NCBI RefSeq assembly: GCF_010993775.1
Contig: NZ_WOTO01000049.1
Location: forward strand, 1-64,000
Direction of reading: 5' to 3'
Length of the DNA: 64,000 nt
Source of the DNA: Fodinicola feengrottensis
Lineage (GTDB): Bacteria; Actinomycetota; Actinomycetes; Mycobacteriales; HKI-0501
The notes under the pieces were generated by a model. The model ran no database searches and was not told where the DNA came from. It worked only from the letters and a program-made list of their open reading frames with translations. Positions 48,065 to 57,977 of the stretch are shown here, in pieces; positions within the stretch are counted from its first letter, which is position 1; every line of letters begins with the position of its first letter. Both the position numbers and the translations under genes were made by a program.

Positions 48065-49099
48065 ATGACTCAGGTGTTCACCAGCAGGGACGTGGCTCGT
48101 ATCGCAGGTGTTTTCGCAAAGCACCGTGTCGTACGTGATGACTGGCAAGCGGCCGATCTCGGAAGAGACCCGTAAACGGGTGCAGACCGCGATCGAGCAG
48201 CTGACCTACCAGCCCAACGCCGGTGCGCGGGCGCTGGCGAGCCGGCGAACTCGAGTGATCGGGCTGGTGGTGCCGTTCGGTGAGGTGTCCGATCCGATGG
48301 GGTTGCTGCCGTTTCTGGAGACGATCACCGAGTGTGCCCGCGCGGTCGATTACGACGTACTGCTGGTGACCGCGAACGAAGGCGCCTCGGCTCTGACCAG
48401 ACTCGGTGGCCGCTCCCTGTGCGACGCAATCGTGCTGATGGATATCGAGGCGCGCGACCCGCGGATCCCGGTGATCGCGGCGCTGCGGGTGCCGGTGATC
48501 TTGATCGGCGTGCCGGACGACGCGGACGGCTTGTCCTGCGTGGACCTCGACTTCACCGAAGCCGGCCGGCTCGCGGTCGGCGAACTGGTGGCCGCCGGGC
48601 ACCACCGATCGCGGTCATCGGCTATCCGCCGGATGTGGTGTCCCGCGAACTCAATTACGTGGCCCGCTTCCAACGCGGTGTGGACGCGGCGGTGACCGCC
48701 GCGGGAGTCGAGTCGCACCTGGTGCAGCCGCTCGAGCGGACCCGGTCCGGTGCTCGCGCCGCGGTGGCCGCGGCATTGGAGGCTGCCGGCGAGGACTGCG
48801 GCCTCGTAGTGCCGAACACGGTGGCCGTACCGCACGTGCTGCGTGCGCTGGCCGCCGCCGGCCGGCGGCCGGGTCGGGACGTCTCGGTGGTCGGGGTCTG
48901 TACGGACGCCGCCGCGGAGTCGATGGAGCCGGCCGTCACGAACGTCTCTTTGGAGCCACGGGACGTGTCCCGGCGGGCCATGCGCACCCTCTTCGCGTTG
49001 CTCGACCCAGATGTCGGTGGCCCACCGCCAAGTGGCGTCGAACTGGTCGTCCCGCGGCTGACCCGGCGCGAGACCACGGGGGGCGGTGCCACCCCTTGA
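48065..49099 (+). CDS. LacI-family transcriptional regulator
   Basis: HTH at the N-terminus: SRDVARIAGV, then a one-base indel in TTTT near 48110, then SQSTVSYVMTGKRPISEETR. The effector domain follows: TRVIGLVVPFGE, ITECARAVDYDVLLVTANEG, CDAIVLMDIEARDPRI. A second break near 48600 continues IAVIGYPPDVVSRELNYVAR, VSVVGVCTDAAAE. It should repress the sugar-transport operon that follows, which carries the same operator. The inducer is a sugar or sugar derivative. Confidence 0.9.
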
Positions 49100-49126
49100 C
49101 CTCAGCTAGTGCGCCTTCGCATCACC

Positions 49127-49148
49127 ATCGTCGATACGTATCGACGAT
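49127..49148 (+). promoter_or_regulatory. 22-bp perfect operator palindrome of the sugar operon
   Basis: Half-site ATCGTCGATAC followed by its exact reverse complement. A possible -35 TTGACC lies at 49096-49101. It ends 31 bp before the binding-protein start, fitting repression by the adjoining LacI-type protein. Confidence 0.88.
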
Positions 49149-49179
49149 GTGATCGTCCCCCGGTTGGAAGGACAGGACC

Positions 49180-50393
49180 ATGAACCGACGAGCAACCTGG
49201 CTGCCAGCGCTGGTCGCCCTGGCGGTGGCCGTACCGCTGGTCATCGCCGGCTGCAGCAGCGGCAACAGCGCGAGTACGAGCAGCCTGACCGTCGAGGACT
49301 ACTACAACACCGACCCGGGCATGACCACGTGGGGAAACCTGCTCACCAAGTGCGGTAAAGCGCAGGGCGTCACTATCAAGCGCAACGCGGTGCCCGGCGC
49401 GAACCTGATCTCCAAGGTGCTCCAACAGGCGTCCTCACGCACGCTGCCCGACGTGTTGATGCTGGACAACCCCGACCTACAGCAGATCGCCGGGTCCGGC
49501 GCGCTCAGCCCGCTGTCCACCTACGGCATCACCACCGACGGGTATGCCAAGGGCGTGGTGCAGGCGTCCACCTACCAGGGGCAGCTGTACGGTCTGCAGC
49601 CAACACCAACACCATCGCGCTCTACTACAACAAGGACATACTCGCCAAGGCCGGCGTACAGCCACCCAAGACCTGGGACGAGCTGAAGGTCGATGCCAAG
49701 AAGCTGACCGTCGGCAAGCAGTACGGCATGGCGTTCTCGGCCATCAACACGTACGAAGGCACCTGGCAGTTCCTGCCGTTCATGTGGACCAACGGTGGCG
49801 ACGAGAAGACGGTCGCGTCGGCGCAGAACGCCCAGGCGCTGCAGCTGTGGGTGGACCTGGTCAAAGACCACTCGGTGTCCGCATCGGCGGTCAACTGGGC
49901 GCAGGCCGACGTCAACGACCAGTTCAAGGCCGGTAACGCGGCGATGATGGTGAACGGCCCGTGGCAGCAGCCAGTCCTGGACACCACCGCCGGCCTGCAC
50001 TACGGGATCGTGCAGATCCCCACCCCCAAGGCCGGCCAGACGACGGTGGCTCCGCTGGGTGGCGAGACCTGGACCGTGCCGCAGACCGGCGACAAGAACC
50101 GGCAGGCGGCCGCGGCGAAGTTCGTGACCTGCCTCAACTCCGACGCCAACCAGCTCGCCATCGCCAAGCTGACCCAGACGATCCCGACCAAGACCGCGGT
50201 TGCCCAGCAGTTCGCCATCCAGGACCCGGCCATGAAGACGTACGTGGACCTGGTGCCCAGTCTGCGGGCCCGTACCGGCGAACTGGGCGCCGACTGGCCC
50301 AAGGCCGCCACCAAGATCTACACCGCGGTCCAGGCGGCGTTGGCCGGCGGCGTACCACCGATGAAGGCGTTGCAGCAGGCCCAGAATGGCTGA
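49180..50393 (+). CDS. ABC sugar transporter substrate-binding lipoprotein
   Basis: Lipoprotein signal peptide with lipobox VIAGCSS. The family-1 extracellular binding fold includes VEDYYNTDPGMTTWGNLLTK, RTLPDVLMLDNPDLQQIA, and after one indel near 49603 NTIALYYNKDILAKAGVQPPKTWDELK, FKAGNAAMMVNGPWQQPVLD. About 404 residues. It captures a sugar outside the membrane for the two permeases that follow; its stop overlaps the first permease start by 8 bp. Sugar identity unknown. Confidence 0.92.
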
Positions 50394-51342
50394 CACCGCG
50401 ACCGTCGTCAGACGCCCGGCGGGCAGCGTCCTGGGGACCGGCCGGTGGCGGCGGAACCACCGGTTGCGGACCCGGCTGGGCGAGCTGGCGTTCCTGGTGC
50501 CGGCCGCGGCGTACATGCTGTTGTTCTTTGGCTACCCGGTGGTCAAGAACGTGCTGATGAGCTTCGAGTCGTACACCACCCGTACGTTCTACACCGGGGA
50601 CGCGCCCTGGGGGGGGCTGCGCAACTACGCCGAGGTCATCGCCTCGTCGGTGTTCAGCCAGGCGGTGCTGAACACTGTGCTCTTCACCGTCGGATCGATA
50701 GCCGGACAGTTCGTGCTGGGGCTGGGGATGGCGCTGTTCTTCAAGCGCCGGTTCCCGCTGTCCGGAGTTCTGCGGTCCCTGTTGCTGCTGCCGTGGCTGA
50801 TCCCGCTGCTGGCCTCCTCCACGGTGTGGCGGTGGATCCTGGACCAGGACAACGGCGCGCTGAACCGGCTGTTGTCCGGACTGCATCTGGTGTCGACGCA
50901 CCCGGGCTGGCTGACCGATACCCGGCTGGCGCTGGTGGCGGTGATCGGCGTGAACATCTGGATCGGCATCCCGTTCAACACCACGATCCTCTACGGCGGG
51001 TTGCAGGACATCTCGAACGAGCTGTACGAGGCGGCGGCGATCGACGGCGCCACCCGGTGGCGGGCGTTCCGACACATCACCTGGCCGCTTCTTCGTCCAG
51101 TCGTGACGGTGGTGCTGGTGCTGGGTGTGGTGTACACGCTGAAGGTGTTGGACATCATCCTGGGCCTGACCAGAGGTGGCCCCGCGAACGCGACGCAGAC
51201 CATCGCCACGCAGTCGTACGCGCTGTCGTTCCAGCAGTTCGACTTCGGGCAGGGTGCCGCGTTGGGCAACGTCCTGATCGTTGTCTCGCTGGTCTTCGCG
51301 CTGCTCTACCTGCGCGTCAACCGACGCGCTGTGGACGAGTGA
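50386..51342 (+). CDS. ABC sugar transporter permease 1 (MalF-like)
   Basis: 318 residues, intact, six predicted helices (LAFLVPAAAYMLLFFGYPVVK, VVTVVLVLGVVYTLKVLDIIL). The cytoplasmic EAA loop is ELYEAAAIDGATRWRAFRHI, which docks the ATPase. No ATPase gene is present in the operon, as is common where a shared MsiK-type ATPase serves many transporters. Confidence 0.93.
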   Translation: MADTATVVRRPAGSVLGTGRWRRNHRLRTRLGELAFLVPAAAYMLLFFGYPVVKNVLMSFESYTTRTFYTGDAPWGGLRNYAEVIASSVFSQAVLNTVLFTVGSIAGQFVLGLGMALFFKRRFPLSGVLRSLLLLPWLIPLLASSTVWRWILDQDNGALNRLLSGLHLVSTHPGWLTDTRLALVAVIGVNIWIGIPFNTTILYGGLQDISNELYEAAAIDGATRWRAFRHITWPLLRPVVTVVLVLGVVYTLKVLDIILGLTRGGPANATQTIATQSYALSFQQFDFGQGAALGNVLIVVSLVFALLYLRVNRRAVDE

Positions 51343-51350
51343 GGGCCGCG

Positions 51351-52174
51351 ATGAGTGCCACCAAGTCGGTACGTTCGCTGGGCAACTCCGCGATCGGTCT
51401 GTTGCTGCTCGCGGTGCTGCTGTTCCCGCTTTACTGGATGCTCAACGTGTCGCTGCAGGACGGTGGCGCGGCGCAGAGCACTCCGTGGTTCCCGGTGCAC
51501 CTGAGCCTGCAGGGCTACACCAGCGCGATTTCGCAGCAGGGCGGCCACCTGCTGACCAGCCTGATCGTGTCGCTGGGCACGGTGGTGGCGAGCCTGATGA
51601 TCCGCCACTCCGGCGGCGTACGCGCTGGCGCAGTTCCGCTGGCGCTGGGCCACCGTGGTGCTGTTCGGGATCCTGATCAGCCAGATGGTGCCTGGCATCG
51701 TGGTGGCCAACGCACTTTACAGCGCGTACAACGACATCGGGCTGCTCAACTCCTATCCGGGCCTGATCCTCGCCGACGCCACCGCAGGCATCCCGTTCGG
51801 CATCCTCGTCATGCGCGCGTTCATGGGAAACCTGCCGGCGTCGGTGATCGAGGCGGCCCGGGTGGACGGCGCCGGGCAGCTGCGCGCCTTCATCTCCATC
51901 GTGCTGCCGATGAGCCGGAACGCGCTCATCACCGCGGCGCTGTTCACGTTCCTGTTCAGCTGGAGCGATTTCCTGTTCGCGCTGACGCTGACCACCACCG
52001 ACACGATCCGGCCGGTGACGCTCGGGCTCTACCAGTACATCGGCACGTACGTCAGCAACTGGAGCGCGGTGATGGCCACCGCCGTACTGGCCTCCATTCC
52101 CGCCCGCCGTCCTGCTGCTCGTCGTCGCCCAGCGATACGTCGCGGCTGGCGTCACGGGCGGCGCCGTCAAATGA
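51351..52174 (+). CDS. ABC sugar transporter permease 2 (MalG-like)
   Basis: Helices LGNSAIGLLLLAVLLFPLYW, VVLFGILISQMVPGIVVANA and others; EAA loop IEAARVDGAGQLRAFISIVLP. Indels near 51610 and 52100 break the frame; the corrected end is AVLLLVVAQRYVAAGVTGGAVK with TGA at 52172-52174 overlapping the next ATG. Confidence 0.9.
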
Positions 52175-52969
52175 AAGGCAGACCTTTGTCAGACAAGCCG
52201 ATCCGGGTCACCGTCTGGGGCGAGAACCGCCACGAGAAGCTCGAGGAGCAGGTGGCGAAGATCTATCCCGACGGCATGCACACCACAATCGCCGAGGGCA
52301 TCGTGGCCAACCTCGGCGACCGCGTACGAGTACGCACCGCGACCCTGGACGATCCCGAGCACGGCCTGACCGAAGAGATCCTCGCCGACCGACACCGACG
52401 TACTGACTTGGTGGGGCCACGCCGCGCATGCCGAGGTGGCCGACGAGGTCGTCGAGCGGGTGCACCGCCACGTACTGTCCGGGCTCGGGCTGGTCGTGCT
52501 GCACTCCGGACACTGGTCGAAGATCTTCGGCAAGTTGATGGGCACTTCCTGCACCCTGCGCTGGCGCAGTGCGCATGACCGCGAGCTGGTGTGGACGGTG
52601 AACCCGACGCACCCGATCGCCCGCGGCATTCCGCACCCGATGATCATCGAAGAGGACGAGATGTACGGGGAGTTCTTCGACATCCCCGCGCCGGACGAGC
52701 TGGTGTTCATCTCCAGCTTTTCCGGCGGCGAGGTGTTTCGGTCCGGCTGCACCTTCCGGCGCGGGCACGGCAAGATCTTCTACTTCAAGCCAGGTGACCA
52801 GGACTACCCGGTTTACCACCACGAAGGCGTACGCAAGGTCATCTCCAACGCGGTCCAGTGGTGCGTCACGGATCAGCCGACCCGCTCACTGCCCACCCTG
52901 CTGCGGTACGAGACCAACGACTTCTATCGCGGGCACGGCTACCAGGGACCGCTGGAGAACCAGGCGTGA
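52171..52969 (+). CDS. ThuA-like trehalose-utilisation family protein
   Basis: ThuA signature: RVTVWGENRHEKLEEQVAKIYPDGMHTTIA (in parts). After one indel near 52390, DVLTWWGHAAHAEVADEVVERV, GLVVLHSGHWSKIFGKLMGT, and YHHEGVRKVISNAVQW. A glutamine-amidotransferase-like fold with a role in sugar (disaccharide) oxidation pathways together with Gfo/Idh dehydrogenases. Translationally coupled on both sides (ATGA and GTGA overlaps). Confidence 0.88.
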
Positions 52970-54032
52970 ACGCGTTCGCCACCCTGCCATCCTCCGTGGA
53001 CGATCCGCTGCCGGTGTTGTGCGTCGGCGCGGGCTCGATGGGCCGGGCCTGGCTGGCCGCTGTCCAGGCCGACCCGCTGGTACGCCTTGCCGGAGTCGTC
53101 GACATCGACATCGACCAGGACGCGGCCCGTACCGCTGTCGCCGACCTCGGCATGGACGTCCCCATCGGAGCTGACGCGGTGGCGGTCGCCGCCGCCACCG
53201 GCGCCCGGGCGATCGTCAACGTCACGGTTCCGGCCGCGCATCTCCCGGTGACCATGGCCGCGCTGCGTGCGGGACTGCCGGTGCTGGGGGAAAAACCGGC
53301 CGCCAGCACTCTCGCGGAGGCCGTCCGGCTCGCCACCGTGGCCGAACAGACCGGGCAGCTGTTCATGGTGAGCCAGTCGCGGCGGTGGAACCCGCGGGTG
53401 TTCGCGTTACGCGCCATGGTCGAGGGCCTCGGCGCGGTCGGCTCGGTGACCACTGAGTTCTTTCGGGCGCCCCGGTTCGGCGGCTTCCGTGACCAGATGC
53501 GGCAGCCGCTGTTGGTGGACATGGCCATCCACTCGTTCGACACCGCACGGTTTCTGCTTGCCGCCGAACCGGTCTCGGTGACCTGCCAGTCCTGGAACCC
53601 GTCGTGAGTTGGTATCGCGGCGATGCCAACGCGTCGGCTGTGTTCGAAATGTCCGATGGCGCCCGCTACACGTACGTCGGCAGCTGGTGCGCGGCGGGCG
53701 CCGAAACCTCTTGGAACGGCACCTGGCGGATCTCCGGCGAGAAAGGCAGCGCGCACTGGGACGGCGACCACGATCCGGAACTCGCCTCCGACCATCCACC
53801 GCTGGACCGTCCAGCCTCTCCGTACTCGGGAATCGCCGGCGCGCTTCAGGTCTTCGTCGAGGCGCTGCGTACCGGCGTCGCACCGATGGGCGAAATCCAC
53901 GAGAACCTGATGAGCCTCGCCATGGTCGAAGCCGCCGTCGAGTCGGCCGACACCGGCGTTGCGGTGACACTCGCCGACGTATTCACCCGGGGCCGGGAAT
54001 TGCCCCCAACGTCTACCGCAGCCAGCGGCTAA
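52966..54032 (+). CDS. Gfo/Idh/MocA-family NAD(P)-dependent sugar dehydrogenase
   Basis: GTG start overlapping the ThuA stop. Rossmann VLCVGAGSMGRAWLAAVQ, the conserved EKP lysine motif VLGEKPAAST, and the substrate loop QPLLVDMAIHSFDTARFLL. An indel near 53607 separates the C-terminal beta-sheet half (SGEKGSAHWDGDH, LMSLAMVEAAVESADTG). It likely oxidises the imported sugar or a keto-derivative together with the ThuA partner. Last gene of the operon. Confidence 0.9.
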
Positions 54033-54593
54033 CGCGAAGCCCCGACACCGCCGCGCGTACGCACCTTTTTGTCTTGGACGTGACCGAATCCATGCGCTCT
54101 ACTGATTTCGGTGACTTTGTACGCGATTCCGCCTTCGACCAGATACCCCGATCCGACAGACACAACGTCATTGAGCCAGGCGTACTCAGGGGCCCCGGTT
54201 TCAAACAGCGGGTTTGTTCGGAAATAATATGCTGACGGGTCGATCTGATATCTCTTGACCGGGTCCGTCAGGTCGTTGCGTAAGGCGGCCGGCACCACCC
54301 ACCGACCACCGTAGGTCATGTGCACCAATGCCTGGTCATGCGTACGAAGCGTCAGCCGCACGTCCAGTGTCATCGTGCCGTCCGGGCGAAACAGTGCCCA
54401 GTCGCCGCCTCCTGGCAGCACCTCGCCTTTCAGTTTCGGCCCTTCGAACGTACCGCCCGCGGCCCCCAAAAAGAACCCGCCGGCCGAACGGCCCGTGACC
54501 GATGTTCAGCGGAGGGTTCAAATCGACGACGATGTCAAAGAGATGTGCGGTCTTAATTGCGCCAACGTCCTGTATTCGCCGGTCTCCGGTCAT
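54029..54593 (-). CDS. DUF3237 family protein
   Basis: Start overlaps the SnoaL-like gene stop (ATGA). N-terminal AHLFDIVVDLNPPLNIGHGP; indel in the CCCCCAAAAA stretch near 54470; then GGTFEGPKLKGEVLPGGGDW, YGGRWVVPAALRNDL, YYFRTNPLFETGAPEYAWLN. This is the DUF3237 beta-barrel pattern; biochemical role unknown. Coupled to a SnoaL-like gene, it probably belongs to a small detoxification or aromatic pathway under TetR control. Confidence 0.8.
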
Positions 54594-55039
54594 GCCGCCG
54601 CTCCGAAAAGGCGGTCCCGTACGGCGTCGGTGGATACTCCCGACTGAGCACAGAGTTCGGACAGGTCGAAGAAGAACTGCTCGCCGGCAATCAGGTCGTC
54701 CTTGAACGAGAACTGGATGAACACTGGCAGTTCGGCACGCCTGCCGTTGGGGACAACGCCGAACCGGTCCCCCGTCATGGTCATCCACAGGCGGCCCCAG
54801 CAGACCAGGGTCTGCGCATCACTGGCATGTCCGTCGAGGACCACGTGGTAATCAGGGAACGTCGCGAAAAATCTGGTCAACACCTTGGCGTTCGCGGTCC
54901 GGCCACGGGCTTGGGTCCCGAACGCCGGAGTCACCAACACCATGTCCTCATGCAGCAGCCGCACTGCGGCCGACACGTCCTGCCGACTCTTGGCGATCGC
55001 CAACGCCTGCGCCAGTTCGAACATCCGATCGCTTTCCAC
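54590..55039 (-). CDS. SnoaL-like / NTF2-fold protein
   Basis: GTG start with GAGGAG just upstream. About 149 residues, with a cone-shaped NTF2 fold suggested by VSAAVRLLHEDMVLVTPAFG, VLTRFFATFPDYHVVLDGHA, LVCWGRLWMTMTGDRFG and VFIQFSFKDDLIAGEQFFFD. Such proteins act as cyclases, isomerases or hydrolases on small ligands. First gene of a two-gene unit divergent from the TetR gene. Confidence 0.8.
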   Translation of the reverse strand: MESDRMFELAQALAIAKSRQDVSAAVRLLHEDMVLVTPAFGTQARGRTANAKVLTRFFATFPDYHVVLDGHASDAQTLVCWGRLWMTMTGDRFGVVPNGRRAELPVFIQFSFKDDLIAGEQFFFDLSELCAQSGVSTDAVRDRLFGAAA

Positions 55040-55078
55040 AGACTCCTCATTTCGTCGATCCAACCTCTGACACAAAAC

Positions 55079-55156
55079 ATACGATCGGTCGTATTGTTTT
55101 ACCAAGCAGTGTGACACTCCTGACAGTCTCGGCAGAAGTTGTACGATCGGTCGTAC
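55079..55156. promoter_or_regulatory. Twin TetR operators in the divergent promoter region
   Basis: Two copies of TACGATCGGTCGTA: ATACGA-TCGG-TCGTAT at 55079-55094 and GTACGA-TCGG-TCGTAC at 55141-55156, 62 bp apart start to start. They lie between the SnoaL-like gene and the TetR gene, suiting simultaneous repression of both promoters. Confidence 0.85.
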
Positions 55157-55197
55157 GTAAGTAAGGTCACCGAGACCTAGCGACGGGAGGCTCTGCG

Positions 55198-55825
55198 ATG
55201 GATCCGGACGCGGCGACAATCGACCAACGGCTCGCGCGTGGAGCCAAAACCAGGCGCGCGATCACCCGGCGAGCGGTCGACGTGGCATCGATGGAAGGCC
55301 TGAACGGGCTCAGCATCGGCCGACTGGCCACTGATCTGGGGTTGAGCAAGAGCGGCGTGCAGACACTGTTCGGCACCAAGGAACAGTTGCAGCTCGCCTC
55401 CATCGAGTGCGCGCGCGAAATGTTCACCGAAGCGGTCGTCAAACCCGCCCTGAGCGCGGACCACGGCGTCGCTCGACTGCGCGCACTGGTCGAACGCTGG
55501 CTGGTGTACGCCGAAACCCCGCTGTTTCCCGGCGGATGCTTCTGGGTGGCCAACTACGCCGATTTCGACAGTCGACCCGGGCTGGTCCGGGACACCCTCT
55601 TCGGCGAAAGCCCGCTGGCGTGAACTGCTCGCGGACGAACTCCGCCATGCAAAAGAAGAAAAAGGCACTGCCGAACTCGACCCGGAGCTCGCCGCCTTCC
55701 AAATCGACGCCGCCCTCTGCGCGACGAATATCGGACTACGGATCAACGACAAGGATATTGTGAGCAAGGCTCGGCGGACAATCGAACAAATACTGCAATC
55801 CGCCAACAGGCCGTTGAGTAAATGA
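55198..55825 (+). CDS. TetR-family regulator
   Basis: HTH: KTRRAITRRAVDVASMEGLN, IGRLATDLGLSKSGVQTLFGTKE (in parts). The ligand-binding domain resembles the YxaF/LmrA-type C-terminus (ERWLVYAETPLFPGGCFWVANYADFDSRPGL in parts). An indel at about 55615 moves the last ~65 codons to another frame (ELLADELRHAKEEKGTAELD...INDKDIVSKARRTIEQ), ending at 55825. It controls itself and the divergent SnoaL-DUF3237 pair through the twin operators. Confidence 0.88.
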
Positions 55826-55877
55826 CATCCGGTGTCTTCGTTCTACACGGCTGTCGGCTACGAGGGAGGGGATGAGG

Positions 55878-56451
55878 ATGAGTAGGACGCCACTGCGGCT
55901 TTACATGTCCATGTCGGTCGACGGGTATATCACTGGGCCGGACGACCGACCGGGCCAGGAACTCGGCCGCGACGGAGGTCGACTGTTCAACTGGCTCGAC
56001 GACCGGATGTCCGAGGGGATCAACGGGCAGGTGTACGCCGAGGCCTGCTCGACCGGCGCCGTGGTGTCCGGACGCCGCACGTTTGAGCTGGCCGGTCGAT
56101 GGCAAAGGCGACCACCACGACGGAGTGCCGATCCACGTGCTCACACACAACATCGACCCGGCCGACGAGCCACCCGGCAGCGCGAAGTTCTACACGGACG
56201 TCAACGCGTGTGCCACCGAGGCCCGCGAAGCAGCGGGAGATCGAGCCGTGCTGGTCCACGGCGCGAGTGCGGCGCAGGCATTACTGGCAGCTGGTCAGCT
56301 CGACGAACTCGAACTGCACCTCGTGCCCGTACTGCTGGGTGACGGCCGGCGACTGTTCGAGCCGACCGGACTCGGCCACGTCGAACTGGAGCTCGTCCGC
56401 CGACTCGAAGGCAACAACGCGACACACCTGCGGTACCGCATCGTCCATTGA
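55878..56451 (+). CDS. Dihydrofolate reductase-like (RibD C-terminal) family protein
   Basis: Start MSRTPLRLYMSMSVDGYITG with GGGAGGGG upstream. Then GAVVSGRRTFELAGRW, an indel near 56095, PIHVLTHNID, VLVHGASAAQALLAAGQLDE, and LHLVPVLLGDGRRLFEPTG. NADPH-dependent reductase fold; this subgroup is usually not true folate reductase. Not obviously co-transcribed with the TetR gene although it follows by 52 bp. Confidence 0.85.
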
Positions 56452-56564
56452 GAGGGGAAACAGCCAGACTGGCCGCATTGCTGACCATCGACTGCTCCGC
56501 CACCGCGACGATCTCCATGAGCTCGGTGAACACCGCAAACCGCAGGCGCGATGACGCCCTACGG

Positions 56565-57370
56565 TCAGCCGCTGACATGGGCGGTGTTGTCGAGCCAGTG
56601 CTGGGCGCGGGTCGGTGTCGCCGTCGACGCTGATGGTGGTGGCTTCGCGGTCGGTGAGCGTGAGTCGTCGGGTCAAGGTCAGCAGCAGTGATCGTGCCGA
56701 GCCGGTCACCGTCACATCGGCCTGCTGGGTTCCGGGCCGCCACGTTGCTCCGTCAGGCCGCCGTTCGACGAACCAAGCGCCAGCGTCGTCCGCGGTGTCG
56801 GTGGCCAGCCATTGCAGGGTCTGCCCGGTGCCCCGGATGGCGTGGGCGGACTCCGGCCGCTGCATCGCCCATGTGGGAGCGGTGAGCATCGCGAGGTGGT
56901 TGCTGATAAGCGCGGCCGCGATGTCGGCGTCAATGTCGGCTGGTCGGTCCGCCGCGGTGGCTGCGTCAAAGCCGTGGACGACCGCTTCGTTGACCATGCT
57001 GGCCATCCAGAATCGCGTCCCGGGCCGCTCGTCTCCCGCGGGGTTGAACACCGGCGCGTCGAGCGCCTCATCGGAGCATGCGCTCGCGACCCGCCGCGCC
57101 GGACTCCGACAGCCACACCTGCCACTGTCGGGGGTCGGCGGGGCGTACGGCCATCTCCGTGGGCAGCTGGGTGGGGTCAGTGATGCGCCGCTCGATGATC
57201 TCCGCGACCCAGTGCTGGGTCTGGCCCACGTGCTCGACCAGGTCAGTGATGGTCCACTTCGCGGCTGTCGGCACGGCGGCGTCAGGTCCGGCCGCAGCGG
57301 CTGATTCCCCCAGACGGCGGGTATGTTCGACGATCGCTTGCCGCGCACGTTCCACGTTCAGCTCAGTCAT
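56565..57370 (-). CDS. Maleylpyruvate isomerase-family (mycothiol/DinB-like) protein
   Basis: N-terminal DinB-like metal helix bundle: WTITDLVEHVGQTQHWVAEII, VWLSESGAAGRERML. An indel near 57080, then DERPGTRFWMASMVNEAVVHGFDA, and C-terminal WRPGTQQADVTVTGSARSLLLTLTRR. An indel near 56625 restores the end RAQHWLDNTAHVSG. The family includes mycothiol-dependent maleylpyruvate isomerase and many unassigned homologues. Metal ligands His and the NEAVVHGFD motif are present. Confidence 0.82.
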
Positions 57371-57514
57371 TGGATTGCCCTTTCCGTAGGTTCGTTGTGT
57401 CGTGCAAGGGCCAACGGAGGATCCGGCCCAAAATAACCGCCAACGCAGATCCGTGGCCTGTTCCATGCTGTGTCGGCCATCAGACGATCGCACGATCACC
57501 GTGTCCATGCCGCT

Positions 57515-57883
57515 GAACTAAGAGCATTTGGCTTAGAGCGAGGTGGACATGCTGATGACACTGCGCCGGGCGGGTGAGCCGTACGAGCTGTCCGCCGGCC
57601 TTTGTTGAAGACCTCGATGGTCACCTCGGGCGCGATCACCGCCCGCATCGACCGGATGGAGTCGAAGTCGCTGGTCGAACGCATACGCGACGACGTCGAT
57701 CGCCGTTCGGTGCGCGTCCGGCTGACCGCCCACGGCAACGACGTTGTCAACGACCTCATCGGCGAACACGTCGCCAACGAAGAACGCCTGCTCGCCGGCC
57801 TCAACCGCCCGGAACTGGACCGACTGTCCGACTCCCTGCGCGCGCTATTGGAATCGCTCGGCGACCGAGGCGTACGCCTCTAG
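57515..57883 (+). pseudogene. MarR-family regulator, N-terminally truncated
   Basis: Begins within the domain: EVDMLMTLRRAGEPYELS; indel near 57600; LLKTSMVTSGAITARIDRME; then SVRVRLTAHGNDVVNDLIGE and C-terminal helix LSDSLRALLESLGD. The first ~55 residues of a normal MarR dimerisation region are absent and no start codon fits. Divergent from the MDMPI-family gene. Confidence 0.7.
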
Positions 57884-57977
57884 CGGTCTGTCTTTGATTT
57901 GGCACGGCGGTTCTGACGCCCAGAAGCCGTCTGGGCGCACCGGATCCACCATCGGGCAAATCACAGACAGACCGCTA
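57881..57977. terminator. Nested inverted repeat between convergent genes
   Basis: Outer arms TAGCGGTCTGTCTTTGATTTG (57881-57901) and its near-exact reverse complement (57957-57977, one mismatch) enclose an inner stem CGCCCAGA / TCTGGGCG (57917-57937). The outer arms include the stop codons of both flanking genes. It may be a long terminator or a small MITE-like insertion. Confidence 0.7.

Noticed and set aside
49600..49610. Binding-protein gene as a true pseudogene
   Set aside because: A single missing base in a CA-rich repeat restores a perfect family sequence, and all downstream operon genes are tightly coupled.
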